This document shows, in pieces, positions 36,101 to 47,295 of a stretch of DNA of 64,000 bases. The stretch comes from Tubulanus polymorphus (Eukaryota > Nemertea > Palaeonemertea > Tubulaniformes > Tubulanidae), in NCBI RefSeq assembly GCF_964204645.1, contig NC_134028.1:19690153-19754152 (forward strand), given 5' to 3'. Positions within the stretch are counted from its first letter, which is position 1; the number at the start of each line of letters is the position of its first letter. The position numbers were made by a program, and so were the translations under genes. The notes under the pieces are model-generated. The model searched no databases and was not told the origin of the DNA. It was given only the letters and a program-made list of their open reading frames with translations.

Positions 36101-39100
36101 TATTATAGCACAGACCATAGAATCAATATCAAATTTTGTAGAACAGACTATGATAGAAACAACCTCTAGGGATCATTCATTTATTACGTACGCATAAAAT
36201 TTGAATTTTTCAACCCCCCTCCCCCTCTGTACGCCAAATCGGCCATTTTTTCATATACAGTAAGCATTACAGTACGCAATTGCACTGACCCCTCCCCCCT
36301 CCCTTGATGCGTACGTAATAAATGAATGACCCCAACTAATATCGATGATTGAGACTTACTTAATTCTAAAAACAGTCAGTTTATGATTGATATGATTAAA
36401 CAACGCTCCCAATAAGCCACCTAGAAATATAAAAACATCTGAGACATTAATACCGTTAAACTTGACTCAGATCAAAACTGAGATCAACAATTACCTATCA
36501 CTCCCATTAATATAAATATAGGTATCTCGACTCCACTGTAATTCAAACTCTACAAAAAAATAAACGCAAAACACATTTAATTACAAACTAGGGGTCCAGG
36601 GACACCATGCCCATTTGGGAAGTGGTTTCAAATGCCCAACAATCTAACAATTTCAATATTCAATATGGTCACCCCCTGGTGACCATATACAAAACCCAAT
36701 GATCTCGTAACTCACCACAATCATAGAATATGTCATGAGCTACAATTGTGCAATCGATTGTGGTAACAAAATATGCATAAGTACCAATGTAATATAGAAA
36801 TACAAAGTTATTGTATTATTTAGCGCCCCCTGGTGACCATATACCAAAATCACAACAATAATAGAACATGAGCTACAACTTTGCAATTGATTGTGGTTAC
36901 AAAACATGCATAGGTACCAATACAAATAGACAAATTGTTTAGTCAATATTGAACTGCCCCTGGTCTGGTGGCAAGAGCAAAGAATTGGGCGATTCTGATT
37001 CTACGTGAGATGTATCTTATGACAATAATAATCAAATATCAAGACTGTAAGTGAAAACCTGACATTTTCCTCAAAAAACTTTTTTCCGCCTACGAATGAG
37101 TACTGATGACACTATGATAGCCCCCAATTGCGTGATAATTGGCTGATCATTAATACAAACAGTGGAAAATGGCAAACCAGTAGGAAGCTACAAGACTCAG
37201 AATTTGGGCAAAAATTTTTGGGCACAAAAAAGGTCACAGGGTGGTTATCTTGAGTCTGATTGACCCAATTTTACTAATACCGATGGGCCCTTTGGATATA
37301 CAAGCATGCATGAAAAATCAAGTTAATTGATCAAAGTTTTTTCAAAATTTCCCTCGAAAACTTCAACTAGAGGTCCAGGGAGACTGTGCCCACATGGAAA
37401 GTCGTTTCAAATGCATAAGAATCTAACAATTTCAATATTCAATGCCCCCTGGTGACCATATACAAAAACCAATGAAACTCACCACAATCATAGAACATGT
37501 CAGCAGCTGCGATTTTTTAATTGATTGTGAACGTAATAGCCCGCTAAAAAGTGGGCTAAAAACCACTAGACTTAAACTGATCAATGCATAACTTACCTCA
37601 AACTTTCCGAAATTGATAAGACCAGGATAAGACAGTTCCCACGGATGACCGTGATAATAGCTTAGTAAAACATTCAAGGTGAAAGTGGAAATCATTGATG
37701 CAAAAAACTGAAAAAATACAAGATATGATCAAAAGGACCTATTGCTACCATCTATACACAACAGCTGGAACTACTGATTCTTACATTTCTCCAAGTTAGA
37801 GCTTGATTCCAAAAGCTAGCACCTTCTTCTAAACTAAATAATACACCACCTACAGGTGCACCAAATGCAGCTGCAACTCCAGCAGACGCACCTGCAGATA
37901 CAAAATCTCTCTTCTCCGTGTCTGAGCGGAAATATTCAAACACCTGAAAAAATTTAATCCGAAATATAGATTCAAATATGGGTGAATAATCAGTGATCAA
38001 GACTTCAACTTACTTTAAAATCGAATTGAAAAGTAGTAGTTCTACCCTGAGAGACACCAGCAGCAACAACTGCACCTGAGTGAATCATTGGACCTTCCTA
38101 AATACAATAATGAACTACTGGTTAATGAAAATTCTAAACTGCGATCAACAATAGAAATTGATATAGACAGCTACCTTGCCAACAGCTAGACCGCCGACTA
38201 CCGACATCATCACTCCGACCACTTTACACACTAACGTTCTAAACCGGACGACGTGAGGCACTTTTACACCGTTTAGAAAACATTTAATTTGTGGAATCCC
38301 GCTTCCAGCGGCAACTGACTGTAAAACAACAAACATCAATGAGCATCAGCAGCATCACCGTCTCCCTGAAACATTCTCTGAAACTCACTTACCTCTCCGA
38401 ATACAACACAGCAAGACGCAATCGCCACCGCAATCACGCTTATACCAAACCAGATGAGAAACGGTACAGACAAACATCCATCGTGCACGCATTTATCAAT
38501 ATCTGTGTATGGTGCACCGAGTGAAGGGTTCTGATAACACATAACTAACTATCTCAAATCAAATCGCAGATATTTCAGTAAAGGATACAATATTTGATAC
38601 ATGAGAATTTATATTTTGACAATTCAGTGATAACAACATCGATCAAAACAGCGATCATCGCAGTGAAAACACCAATCATAAATGCCACCCACCAGCGGGC
38701 CATCTGACACCTTAATACTGCCTAGAATACAGAATACAATACACAATCAATCAATCATAAACTCCACATTTAGGCCTAGTCCATTTATTAATGGATGATT
38801 TTAAAACCTGTTTTCCCGGGACTATTTCGCTTACTTTTTCGGGTATATACCCGGTGCCTCATTTAGGTCATAACCTGACCACAAAAATTACGGACAACCA
38901 CTGAATATGCGATGTCATTCCAGTTCTGTACCAATTAGAAAGATTGCCAACAAGTCTTTTAATCAAGTTAAATCACACAAAATATTTTACATTTTGTGAA
39001 ATTTCTTGAATTTGAACATTGCAATCCTTCTAATTGGTACAGAACTGGTATAGGCGTTATATCAGATATTCAATCGTTTTCATGATTTGGTATTCTGTTA

Positions 39101-41441
39101 AGATCTAAATAAGGTATGTTCCCCAAAAAGTACGCAGTATCCCAGAAAACAGGTCTCATCGATTAATAAACGGACTACGATACAGTGTCCCAGAAAACGG
39201 TTCCTCTGAAATGATCAAATATTTAGTTAATCTATTAATCTAGTTAATCTATATAGATGAATTTTTGTGATGGATTAGTAACAATCAGTAGGATATCTTC
39301 TTTTCATCTTAGGGATAAAGGGTCATGTAGACCTCGCCTGGCTGGTTTTCAAACACTAATTATTTCAAAACAAAACTTGATAAATAAAATTAGGCAGTTT
39401 AAATAGTAAAGCGGGTATATATTAAGGGCAGGTATCCGTTTGCAAAAAATTCCATTTTACGGAAAATTGAATTGAGTGATACATAATTATGTTGTTAATT
39501 GTTTTCTATTGATCATATGACAATAACACCTTGAAATCCTAAAGTCTCAAATTGACTGTAACTTATTGTGTCATGCACTGTACTCAAATGGACATTTGCT
39601 TGTTCTTGTTGGAATTTTCTTTTACGTAGATTCTATTTTTGACTGTTCTTTTGAGAAATAGATTTTCTTTATTGCCAGAGTCATTGACTTGGTTTTGGTG
39701 CTTTTACCATTATTTGTAAAAAGCCTAATTTCATTTATCAATTTTGGTTTTGAAGTAAAATGGAGTCAACCCTGCATAAGTTGTAGCTCTCGGGACTGCC
39801 GATTTTTCTACGACTTACGTGATGTACGAGTCATGTGTAAGTCGTATTTTTACGAATTATCTTTAAGTCGTGGTTTTATATGAATTCCACGAATAACTCG
39901 TGAAAATACGATATACACGATGCTCAGATTCCAGCAAGCTTCGTCATGTTCCCGGTCGTAGATCCTATATCGCTGAAATCTACCCTTGAGACCAAAATAA
40001 TCATACGAGAGATGTGATGATACGACTTATTCGACGACGACTTATGCCGTATTGACTGCACGTTGCTTCATAATTAGTGTTTGAAAACCAGGCGGGCGTG
40101 GTCTACTAGACCCATTATCCTTAATGTAAAGAAGACATCCTACTGATTACTAATCCATAACAAAATATTTTTTATTGACATATTCAATCATTCCAGAGAA
40201 ACAATTTTCTGGGACACACTGTATAGGCCTAGTTGAATTTCGGGTGAGAACAGTAGATATGGATTGTACTGGGATCATACCTGATAATTAGAAGTCCTTT
40301 GTTCTTTCTGATACAAACTATTTTCACAGTAATCATAATCCAAACTCTACAAAGAAATAATGTAAATCATCAACGATTAAATAACAGCGAATCAAACCAG
40401 GACGCAGTTCGCCAGTTGTTGCCTCAATTCGTTAAACGCTTTTGACCATGGAGTGAAATATCGAAGGAGGACTACAGTAGACTCCGCCCAAGTCGGCTCC
40501 GATCAACTCGAATAATCCTTCTACTCAATATTTTTTGTGACACTACGATGGAACCTCGTAATAACGAACTCGGATACAACGATTCATCGGATTCAAAAAA
40601 TATAGAATTTCGTCCCGAGTAAGAAAATTCAATTAATTTCATATTGGATATGAACGCACTATCGGTTATAACAAACAGATTTTCTGGTCGCGTTAAGTTC
40701 ACTGTAACGAGGTTCCACTGTATTTATGTACCGGTAATACACAACATCAAACTCGGATATTACTCAAGTCGGACACATTTTTGCGGTCCCAAAAATTCCG
40801 ACTTGAGTGGAGTCTACTGTATATGGATTGTGGATCGTGTGTGTGGACAACCTCATATTGTTGACTGAGAAGTTTCTCTTGAGTCGTTGATTCTGAACTG
40901 GTTCCGGAAGCGTCGTCGTCCTCCTCGTGCTCCTCCTCTATGTTACCATGGTGGTGTATTACATTTCTACTGCCCGAGTTGACCGTGTGTGCCTAAAAAA
41001 CAAAATATATATAAATTAAAACCTGGAAATACACTTTAAACATAGTATGAATACCGGGTACCAGATGATGTACGGGTTACCCTGGAACAACGGCTAGACA
41101 CTAGCCTACTAATATGATAATTAATCATGATAATTATTAATCACCATCAAATACGATTTTTCAGTTAATTCTTCCTTCGTTTTGCAACAACAAAGTCTAC
41201 TCCATATAAATCTCCGCGGAGCAGGGTTAGGGTAAGATCCGATATCAGCACCATTACTCCTAGACAGTCCGGCGGATCTCCTCGCAGGAGCGGGGTTAGA
41301 ATTTGAGTTAGATCCAGTAGGCGGGGTATCGTTATCCCATCGCGTCCCATGTTGATTTCTGGGGTCAGAATTATTATCAGCCACGTGATTCGTTTGATTT
41401 TGTGCGGAGATTCTTTTTAAATCAGTCATAGCTAAATACAT
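33186..41441 (-). CDS. CLCN7: ClC-7-type Cl-/H+ exchanger, complete, 22 exons
   Basis: This is a lysosomal/late-endosomal 2Cl-/H+ antiporter. Exons: 41145-41441, 40852-40992, 40281-40346, 38601-38721, 38393-38544, 38175-38318, 38014-38097, 37785-37943, 37597-37707, 36495-36549, 36360-36420, 35939-36077, 35750-35843, 35434-35603, 35174-35353, 35017-35102, 34815-34938, 34181-34261, 34009-34101, 33843-33926, 33662-33742, 33186-33284. All frames join, giving 873 residues (human ClC-7 is about 800). Landmarks in order: [37 protein letters not shown] with the gating glutamate; [12 protein letters not shown] with the proton glutamate; [11 protein letters not shown]; two CBS domains, ending [12 protein letters not shown]. 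Both key glutamates mark an exchanger, not a channel. ClC-7 rather than ClC-6 follows from [20 protein letters not shown] and the C-terminus. The N-terminal exon is long and low-complexity; the second has a His/Glu/Asp-rich run. The exon 4/5 junction (acceptor at 38545) has a weak pyrimidine tract and is the least certain. Confidence 0.95.
34262..34800. repeat. Imperfect ~65-bp tandem in a CLCN7 intron
   Basis: Phrases 'aacacatagtacattgtac' and 'gggggcac' recur several times between about 34310 and 34760. They are non-coding. Confidence 0.6.
36169..36333. mobile_element. MITE family GGGATCATTC, copy 1
   Basis: This ~165-bp element has inverted ends (gggatcattcatttattacg ... gtaataaatgaatgacccc) and a C-rich core (cccccctccccctctgtacg). 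It lies in a CLCN7 intron. Two more copies lie in or near ERCC1. Confidence 0.9.
36593..37565 (+). repeat. Interspersed repeat with ~150-bp modules, copy 3
   Basis: The head is 'aggggtccagggacaccatg'. Modules start with ccccctggtgacc at ~36672, ~36824 and ~37442 and carry 'gagctacaa(c/t)ttgtgcaa' and 'aaaatatgcataagtacc'. The tail includes 'cctacgaatgagtactgatg', 'aattgcgtgataattggctg' and 'aatagcccgctaaaaagtgg'. It lies in a CLCN7 intron. Confidence 0.88.
38775..39178. mobile_element. MITE with ~75-bp inverted ends, containing a second inverted repeat
   Basis: The outer arms are 'cctagtccatttattaatgg ... acctgttttcccgggac' and 'cccagaaaacaggtct ... attaataaacggacta'. Inside, 38919-39048 has its own arms (ccagttctgtaccaattaga / ctaattggtacagaactgg). 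It lies in CLCN7 intron 3. Confidence 0.82.
39183..40221. mobile_element. Tc1/mariner-type non-autonomous element, ~170-bp terminal inverted repeats
   Basis: It begins CAGTGTCCCAGAAAACGG and ends TTTTCTGGGACACACTG, flanked by TA on both sides. The inverted likeness extends through 'ctggttttcaaacactaatt' at ~39345-39364 and its mirror at ~40072-40091. The core has no transposase frame. It lies in CLCN7 intron 3. Confidence 0.85.
40474..40824. mobile_element. Two nested pogo/Tc1-like MITEs
   Basis: The outer ends are ACAGTAGACTCCGCCCAAGT and ACTTGAGTGGAGTCTACTGT. The inner ends (about 40542 and 40722) are GATGGAACCTCGTAATAACG and AACGAGGTTCCACTGTA. The inner element lies wholly inside the outer. 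Both are TA-flanked-type termini without coding sequence. They lie in CLCN7 intron 2. Confidence 0.8.
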
Positions 41442-42390
41442 CGAAACTGTTCAGCTAGAATCCAGCAGCAGCAGTATAGCCGTAATACTCTACGAATAGG
41501 CCTATACAAGTCATTTCAGGAACAACCGCTAGACACTATACCATAGCACCAGGAGTAAGTCATACTATTATGATACAACAGCGGGAATATTTAATAACAG
41601 GACTGGTGCTGCACTGGATTAGATAGATTTATTCATGAGGGGATTATAAACAAGTTCATCCCAGAGCAGTGACAGCTGTGACCGATAAGCCACCAGAGCA
41701 GACAGAGATGGGAATCGCAAGTGGTGGCTCCGTCCAAGCCCAGCAAACAGAGGGGGGTGTTAATCTTCTCTCAGAATTCTAATACAGAATTCTTATGGTC
41801 ATTTTGAGGGCTTGGCGTCCATTATTTGGTAATGCGCCACGGCATAGCAGGCGACTTGTTGGTCTTACGGGGTGGACTCTAGGTGTTTGATCTGATCAAT
41901 TAATTATATGAAAAACCGTATTCCAGAGTGGATTAATTCAGATTGGATGGATTCGCATTTGTGTGTGCCAATAATTCAACAGTTCAAAAGGAGATTTAAT
42001 AAAAATACTCTCTCATCTCAGACCATTTCAATGGTATCAACACTTACAAGTCCAATACTGTTTCTCCTATGAGTTATCAATGGAGTTTTCTCATCTAAAA
42101 TATCTTTCATTTCTCTAAATACTGACATCAGAGGCTGGTCATCTATTTATTTACTTTCCCAATCAAATGTCATAAGACCAATTCAATTCAATCAGATTGT
42201 ATTTTCAAGTTCAAAAAGTGACCGGCGGGGAGTGGTGTTCTTTGTAAATAGCTCAAATTTGTCTCTCTCCTTTTATGTTATGTTATCATTTGTCATTGTC
42301 TCTTTGTATTAATATTCTATTGCCGTGTCTGTCCTATGTAATTTTGTCGTTATACGGATGCAATAAATTTTTGAATTGAATTGAATCAGA
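41442..42390. other. CLCN7 upstream region; LINE 3' tail at the far end
   Basis: There is no gene here. Up to ~41600 is the presumed CLCN7 5' region. At 42240-42388 lies a LINE-like 3' tail ending 'gcaataaatttttgaattga' with a (TTGAA)n terminus, plus orientation. Confidence 0.6.
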
Positions 42391-42426
42391 TGTTGTTGGG
42401 AGAAGGGTCATTCTTAAGAATCCGCA

Positions 42427-42484
42427 GACCTGCCCTGAGAGGCCACATGGCTTCTCAGGGCAGGAACCTGCCCTGAGAGGCCAT
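42427..42484. repeat. Inverted satellite unit, left margin
   Basis: CCTGCCCTGAGAGGCC, then GGCTTCTCAGGGCAGG, then CCTGCCCTGAGAGGCC again: direct, inverted, direct copies of the satellite core. It mirrors the block at 45783-45853. Confidence 0.85.
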
Positions 42485-42872
42485 TGGCGCAATTAAGCAG
42501 TATAAATGGAAAACTCGGCTATAATTCTGATGAAACGGCGAACTTTCTCGCCGATGTTTGACATGCACATTGTCGAGTCGAAATTAAATGGATTAAAATG
42601 AAATAAATTAAACGTATTGATATATCGACACTTAACAAATAAAATGAAAGTAATATTTCAATCAAAATTCATTCATAATAAGAAATGTATTTTCAAAAAG
42701 TTATGTAGTTAACCGACAACAAAAGTTATGGTGATTATATAAATTTCAAAGCATCAATTTAATTATTCAAATATCCTATAGGCCTACATAAACAATTTGT
42801 GTCGTCCACTGATATTAGTGCGTTTCAATATGCTGTATATTCTAATTCAACAGTGAATTTTTCGGGGGTTTC

Positions 42873-43620
42873 TATAGTCTGAATACCAGTCGTTGTTACG
42901 GCGTACAACGTTTGACGCTACTAAAGTATCATATAGAGGTTAACTCCTGTTAATTGCAATGCAACAACTGATTTTAGTGTCAAATCAAACCTTTGTACTA
43001 AAATAAATGAATTAGTTACCTTGTTGACTTTGAAAACGTGTTTTAGAATAAATTTTTTGATGATTTAAATCGCGAATCGGAGAATTTATTGATTTGATTT
43101 GATTTGAATTGATTGCCGCTATCGGGATTTCCAATACGGACTAAATTAATAAAATGTGAAAATTCAATATGTCTCTCTAAAATTACTCTAAATGTTATTT
43201 TTTGTTGATAAAACGCATAAATTTTGGTCAATTTTAACCTTAAAAATTTGAAACAAGAATAATATCTGTATTGGCATCAATGTCAGTCCAAGTTTAAGTT
43301 CGAATCCGTAATTTACACTCCCATCATGCACCACGAAAAGCCGCCATATTTGTTATGGTGCTTCACTTCAACTATTTTTTGAGGCGACTAGTCAAAAGTT
43401 TTGAGCTACTACGATCGTCAAAAGCTACTTAGGATTACAAATTTATGCACAAACAATAGTTAACTTCCATCTGATTACAGAACAGTCAGTTTGAGGTAAG
43501 TTTATGGTGTTTTAAGGGGTGAAATAGACGCTCAGAGCCTCGTCCCTCAAAATGAGGGACGAAAATTAACCTTATATGAGCACTTTCGCCCTAGACGTTG
43601 TTTCAGGAACAACGGCTAGA
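42873..43620 (+). repeat. ~750-bp dispersed repeat, copy A
   Basis: Non-coding repeat from 'ctgaataccagtcgttgtta' to 'aggaacaacggctagatact'. A copy in opposite orientation lies at 50936-51715. No terminal inverted repeats or frames are evident. Confidence 0.88.
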
Positions 43621-43887
43621 TACTAGTTTAGGGTTCCTACTGCTTTTGCAGAAACTCTATTGTAATTCTGCTGATCATATTTTTCTTCTCCGGGGTAAGG
43701 GTTGGTTGATCATATGTCATATTTCGTTAGGTTAATTACCTGTGAGCAGGCCAACTTTAATCAGTTTTATACTTTATCTAATGACAATGGTATAATTATA
43801 GTTGCCACATGCAATAAGGCATACCCAATTGAATCTAATCTGATCAGCCCTGCGGGTGCAATTATAGACGTAGTCTACTGTCGTCAA

Positions 43888-44938
43888 CCTGCCCTGAGAG
43901 GCCAGTTTCATTCTGCAGAAATCAACCTGCCCTGAGAGGCCAGTTTAACTGCTGCAGTTTGAGTTCTGCAGATCACCTGCCCTGAGAGGCCAGTTCAACT
44001 GCTGCAGTTTGACTTCCGATATCAACCTGCCCTGGGAGGCCAGTTCAACTGCTGCAGTTTGACTTCTGATATCAACCTGTCCTGAGAGGCCAGTTCAACA
44101 GCTGCAGATTGACTTCCGATGTCAACCTGCCCTGAGAGGCCACTTTCATTCTGCAGAAATCAACCTGCCCTGAGAGGCTAGTTAAACTGCTGCTGTTTGA
44201 GTTCTGATATCACCTGCCCTGAGAGGCCAGTTTCATTCTGCAGATATCACCTGCCCTGAAAGGCCAGTTCAACTGCTGCAGTTTGACTTCCGATATCAAC
44301 CTGCCCTGAGAGGCCAGTTTCATTCTGCAGATATCACCTGCCCTGGGAGGCCAGTTCAACTGCTGCAGTTTGAGTTCTGGAGATCACCTGCCCTGAAAGG
44401 CCAGTTCAACTGCTGCAGTTTGACTTCCGATATCAACCTGCCCTGAGAGGCCAGTTTCATTCTGCAGAAATCGACCTGCCCTGAGAGGCCAGTTGAACTG
44501 CTGCAGTTTGAGTTCTGATATCACCTGCCCTGAGAGGCCAGTTTTATTCTGCAGAAATCAACCTGCCCTGAGAGACCAGTTCAACTGCTGCAGTTTGACT
44601 TCTGATATCACCTGCCCTGAGAGGCCAGTTTCACTCTGCAGATATCACCTGCCCTGAGAGTATAGTTTAACTGCTGCAGTTTGACTTCCGATATCAACCT
44701 GCCCTGAGAGGCCAGTTTCATTCTGCAGATATCACCTGCCCTGAGAGTCTAGTTTAACTGCTGCAGTTTGACTTCCGATATCAACCTGCCCTGAGAGGCC
44801 AGTTTCATTCTGCAGAAATCAACCTGCCCTGAGAGGCCAGTTTCATTTTGCCTAAATCAACCTGCCCCGAGAGCTGCTGCAGTTTAACTTCCAATATCAA
44901 CCTGCCCTGAGAGGCCAGTTTCGTTTCGATAATACAGA
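43888..44938. repeat. Satellite array, 24 units of two forms
   Basis: Every unit starts with CCTGCCCTGAGAGGCC (few variants). The short form (37-38 bp) continues 'agtttcattctgcag(a/t)(a/t)atca'. The long form (49-50 bp) continues 'agttcaactgctgcagtttg' then 'acttccgatatcaa'. By hand count there are 24 units, with short and long forms often alternating. Frames through it are artefacts. Confidence 0.95.
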
Positions 44939-46530
44939 TTTTTCCTACACTTGCAATCTAGGCTAGGCCTCACGCATGTTACCAAAATGAGTTTAGAAAA
45001 TGTGTCGAATGTTTTATATTGACGTAATGAGCAATTGCGGCGTGCTCTCCTCATCTCTTCGTCACCACCCATTAATGTGTGAGCAAGCCGATAGCCAGTT
45101 TAATTACGATGCGATAAGGACTTTGTTATTTAACACAAGTGCATTCATATTTATTGATGCATACAATGTATAGAAATACGTATGCAAATGTAACACAAGA
45201 AAGTGAAGTGCAAAGAAATTAGAAGGAACATATAGCACGTTAATCGTAAATTATAGATTACAGATAAAAACAGCGCCGCTTGGAATCATATTATTTAATT
45301 TTTACAAAAACTTGTATCATCGTTATCATTAATTACCTAACATAGCAGCAAAATTCTATTCCTGAGAATAATTGTGATTTTCTTCTTCATTAAGTTATAG
45401 ATGAAATTTTTTTATGAAGTTTTGATAAGAAATGTTCCCACAGAGAAAAGTTTTTTCATTTCTTTATTTCTATGAAAAATATTAGTATTTTTTAATTTGT
45501 TTCTGAAAAATACCAATTTTAATTATATTTTCTTATATATTTCAACAAAAATTCATGTTTTGATTTTAGGTAACTTTTGTTTCCCTATCGTCTTGAATTT
45601 TTAACTGTTTTAGCTTAATATGATTAAAAGCATTTGTATTTCTCAATTTATTTCTATAGAATACAGCGTAGTCTTCTATTGTATGATCGAAAACTTTAGT
45701 TTGAATCTGAATATCCCGATCACCTTGCCACCATTTCAGCTCACTCTGTTGAATGGGTTTTCATTTTCTATTGATTCAAACCACTGGCCTCTCAGGGCAG
45801 GTCCCTGCCCTGAGAAGCCATCTGGCCTCGGTGGCCTCTCAGGGTAGGTTCTGGAAAATCTGCAGAATGACTCATATGGTTGTTGTTGGTAAACGACCTT
45901 AAACTCAAGGTTAATTTTAGCCGTAGAAAAATTCTAACGTTAAATCTAGACCTATCCGAACTTTTATGAAATTTTGGTCTAAAATTTAATACTCCAATTA
46001 GCTTGATAACCTCTGAGAAATAGGATTTCAAACGACATAGTACAAACTAGCCCAACGCTTGTTCTGAGACGGGCTACATCTATCACAATGCGCCATCTAT
46101 CGCATTGTAATGATGTCACATATATCTTGAAAAACAGGGGATGTCCTCTTGCATTGCTACTGGCGATTCTAGTAAAAACGCCTACCCTTATAATCATAAG
46201 GGTTATCCCCATTAGATTCTAACAGTCTAGCTACCAATGGGCTGTCCTGGGTTTCGGTTTCAGCATGACAATTCACCCAATCCAGAGTCTTGAGAATGAG
46301 AGGTTCTCTCTGACCTAAAAACGGCTGCAAGATGCCAGATTTTGAAACGAAAGGCAAGCGAGGTGTCCTAAATTCTCACAACAGGTCACCCAGATTGAAA
46401 GGGTGTCATAAAAGTTTTAAAATCGAGTAAACAACTGTTTCAGATACTGAATGAAAATAGGTTTCAGTGAAACAATCCCAATCAAGTTCAAACTCAAGGG
46501 TAACTTACAAATACTTTTTACAAAGTGGCT
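44939..46530. other. Non-coding, AT-rich; inverted satellite margin inside
   Basis: No gene is recognised. 45783-45853 repeats the satellite core in inverted-direct-inverted order (GGCCTCTCAGGGCAGG, CCTGCCCTGAGAAGCC). A small hairpin (cccttataatcataaggg) lies near 46189. Confidence 0.6.
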
Positions 46531-46537
46531 ATTTTAC

Positions 46538-46543
46538 TTTTTA
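46538..46543 (-). terminator. Poly(A) signal of mRpS23
   Basis: The minus strand reads AATAAA, 55 bp downstream of the mRpS23 stop codon. Confidence 0.7.
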
Positions 46544-46597
46544 TTACAATAACGATTCATCATATACATGAAATTATAAATATTGTATGAATAAGTT

Positions 46598-47242
46598 TCA
46601 TCGATTAGAATCAATGTTTGTGTCTTCACTCATAAAGTCTCCATCCTCGTCGTCTATCTGTAAATCAGCGGCACTCCTCGGGGGAGACCGGGACCCAGCC
46701 GGCTGCCGCCTTTTATCACCGAATAAATCCTGAGCCGAAACGTTGAATTTCTGTTCGTCGAAACGCTGCGTTCCCCTCGTCATATTTTTATCCTGTTTCG
46801 CTTTGATTTCGATTTTCATTTTCTCTTGTTTTTCCTGTTGTTGTTGTTTGACGGTTTTCAATTCGATCCCGTGAACGGTTTTTAAATTCGCGGCGACCAT
46901 TTTGAACAATCGCGTCTCCGACATGCCGTCCTCGTACAATCGGAAACATTCATTCACGAATCTCTCGCTGATCGTTTCCGATTTCTGATCGTTCAAATCT
47001 ATAATTCCGGGACTGCCGTAAACGCGGTTGAATCGAGCTCGGAAGAAATCCTCGGAAACCATCAGATTTTTCACTTTGTTTTCGGGTAAAATTCGGTTGT
47101 ATTTCGGTTCGATTTTCGGCGGAAAGGCTTCGTAAACATCGAACCAGATCGGTTTGTCGACATCTTTCAGAGCACCGGCTCGCAATAAGCCCTGAACTCG
47201 AGAGTAAATCGTTCCAATTTTGTCTAACCGGCTTCCAGCCAT
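46598..47242 (-). CDS. mRpS23: Mitochondrial ribosomal protein S23 (mS23), intronless
   Basis: This is a small-subunit protein of the mitochondrial ribosome. The frame is 214 residues (human about 190), uninterrupted, starting MAGSRLDKIGTIYSRVQGLL. The family signature follows: RAGALKDVDKPIWFDVYEAFPP, then EDFFRARFNRVYGSPGIIDL, then RFVNECFRLYEDGMSE. The C-terminus is a lysine/glutamine-rich helix and an acidic tail. Start context is AAAGATGG. An AATAAA lies 55 bp past the stop. The gene begins only 53 bp after the ERCC1 stop codon on the same strand. Absence of introns is notable next to intron-rich neighbours; an intronless retrocopy is one explanation. There is no sign of decay. Confidence 0.93.
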   Translation of the reverse strand: MAGSRLDKIGTIYSRVQGLLRAGALKDVDKPIWFDVYEAFPPKIEPKYNRILPENKVKNLMVSEDFFRARFNRVYGSPGIIDLNDQKSETISERFVNECFRLYEDGMSETRLFKMVAANLKTVHGIELKTVKQQQQEKQEKMKIEIKAKQDKNMTRGTQRFDEQKFNVSAQDLFGDKRRQPAGSRSPPRSAADLQIDDEDGDFMSEDTNIDSNR

Positions 47243-47295
47243 CTTTGTTCAGTACGCGGTGTAGTGTACAGGTGGCAGCACCGCCCAGTCAGAAC

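Noticed and set aside
43888-44938. Regular 16-bp direct repeats separated by 21-34-bp spacers, like a CRISPR array.
   Set aside because: The spacers are themselves only two recurring sequences, the context is an intron-bearing animal genome, and no cas genes are present. It is a satellite.
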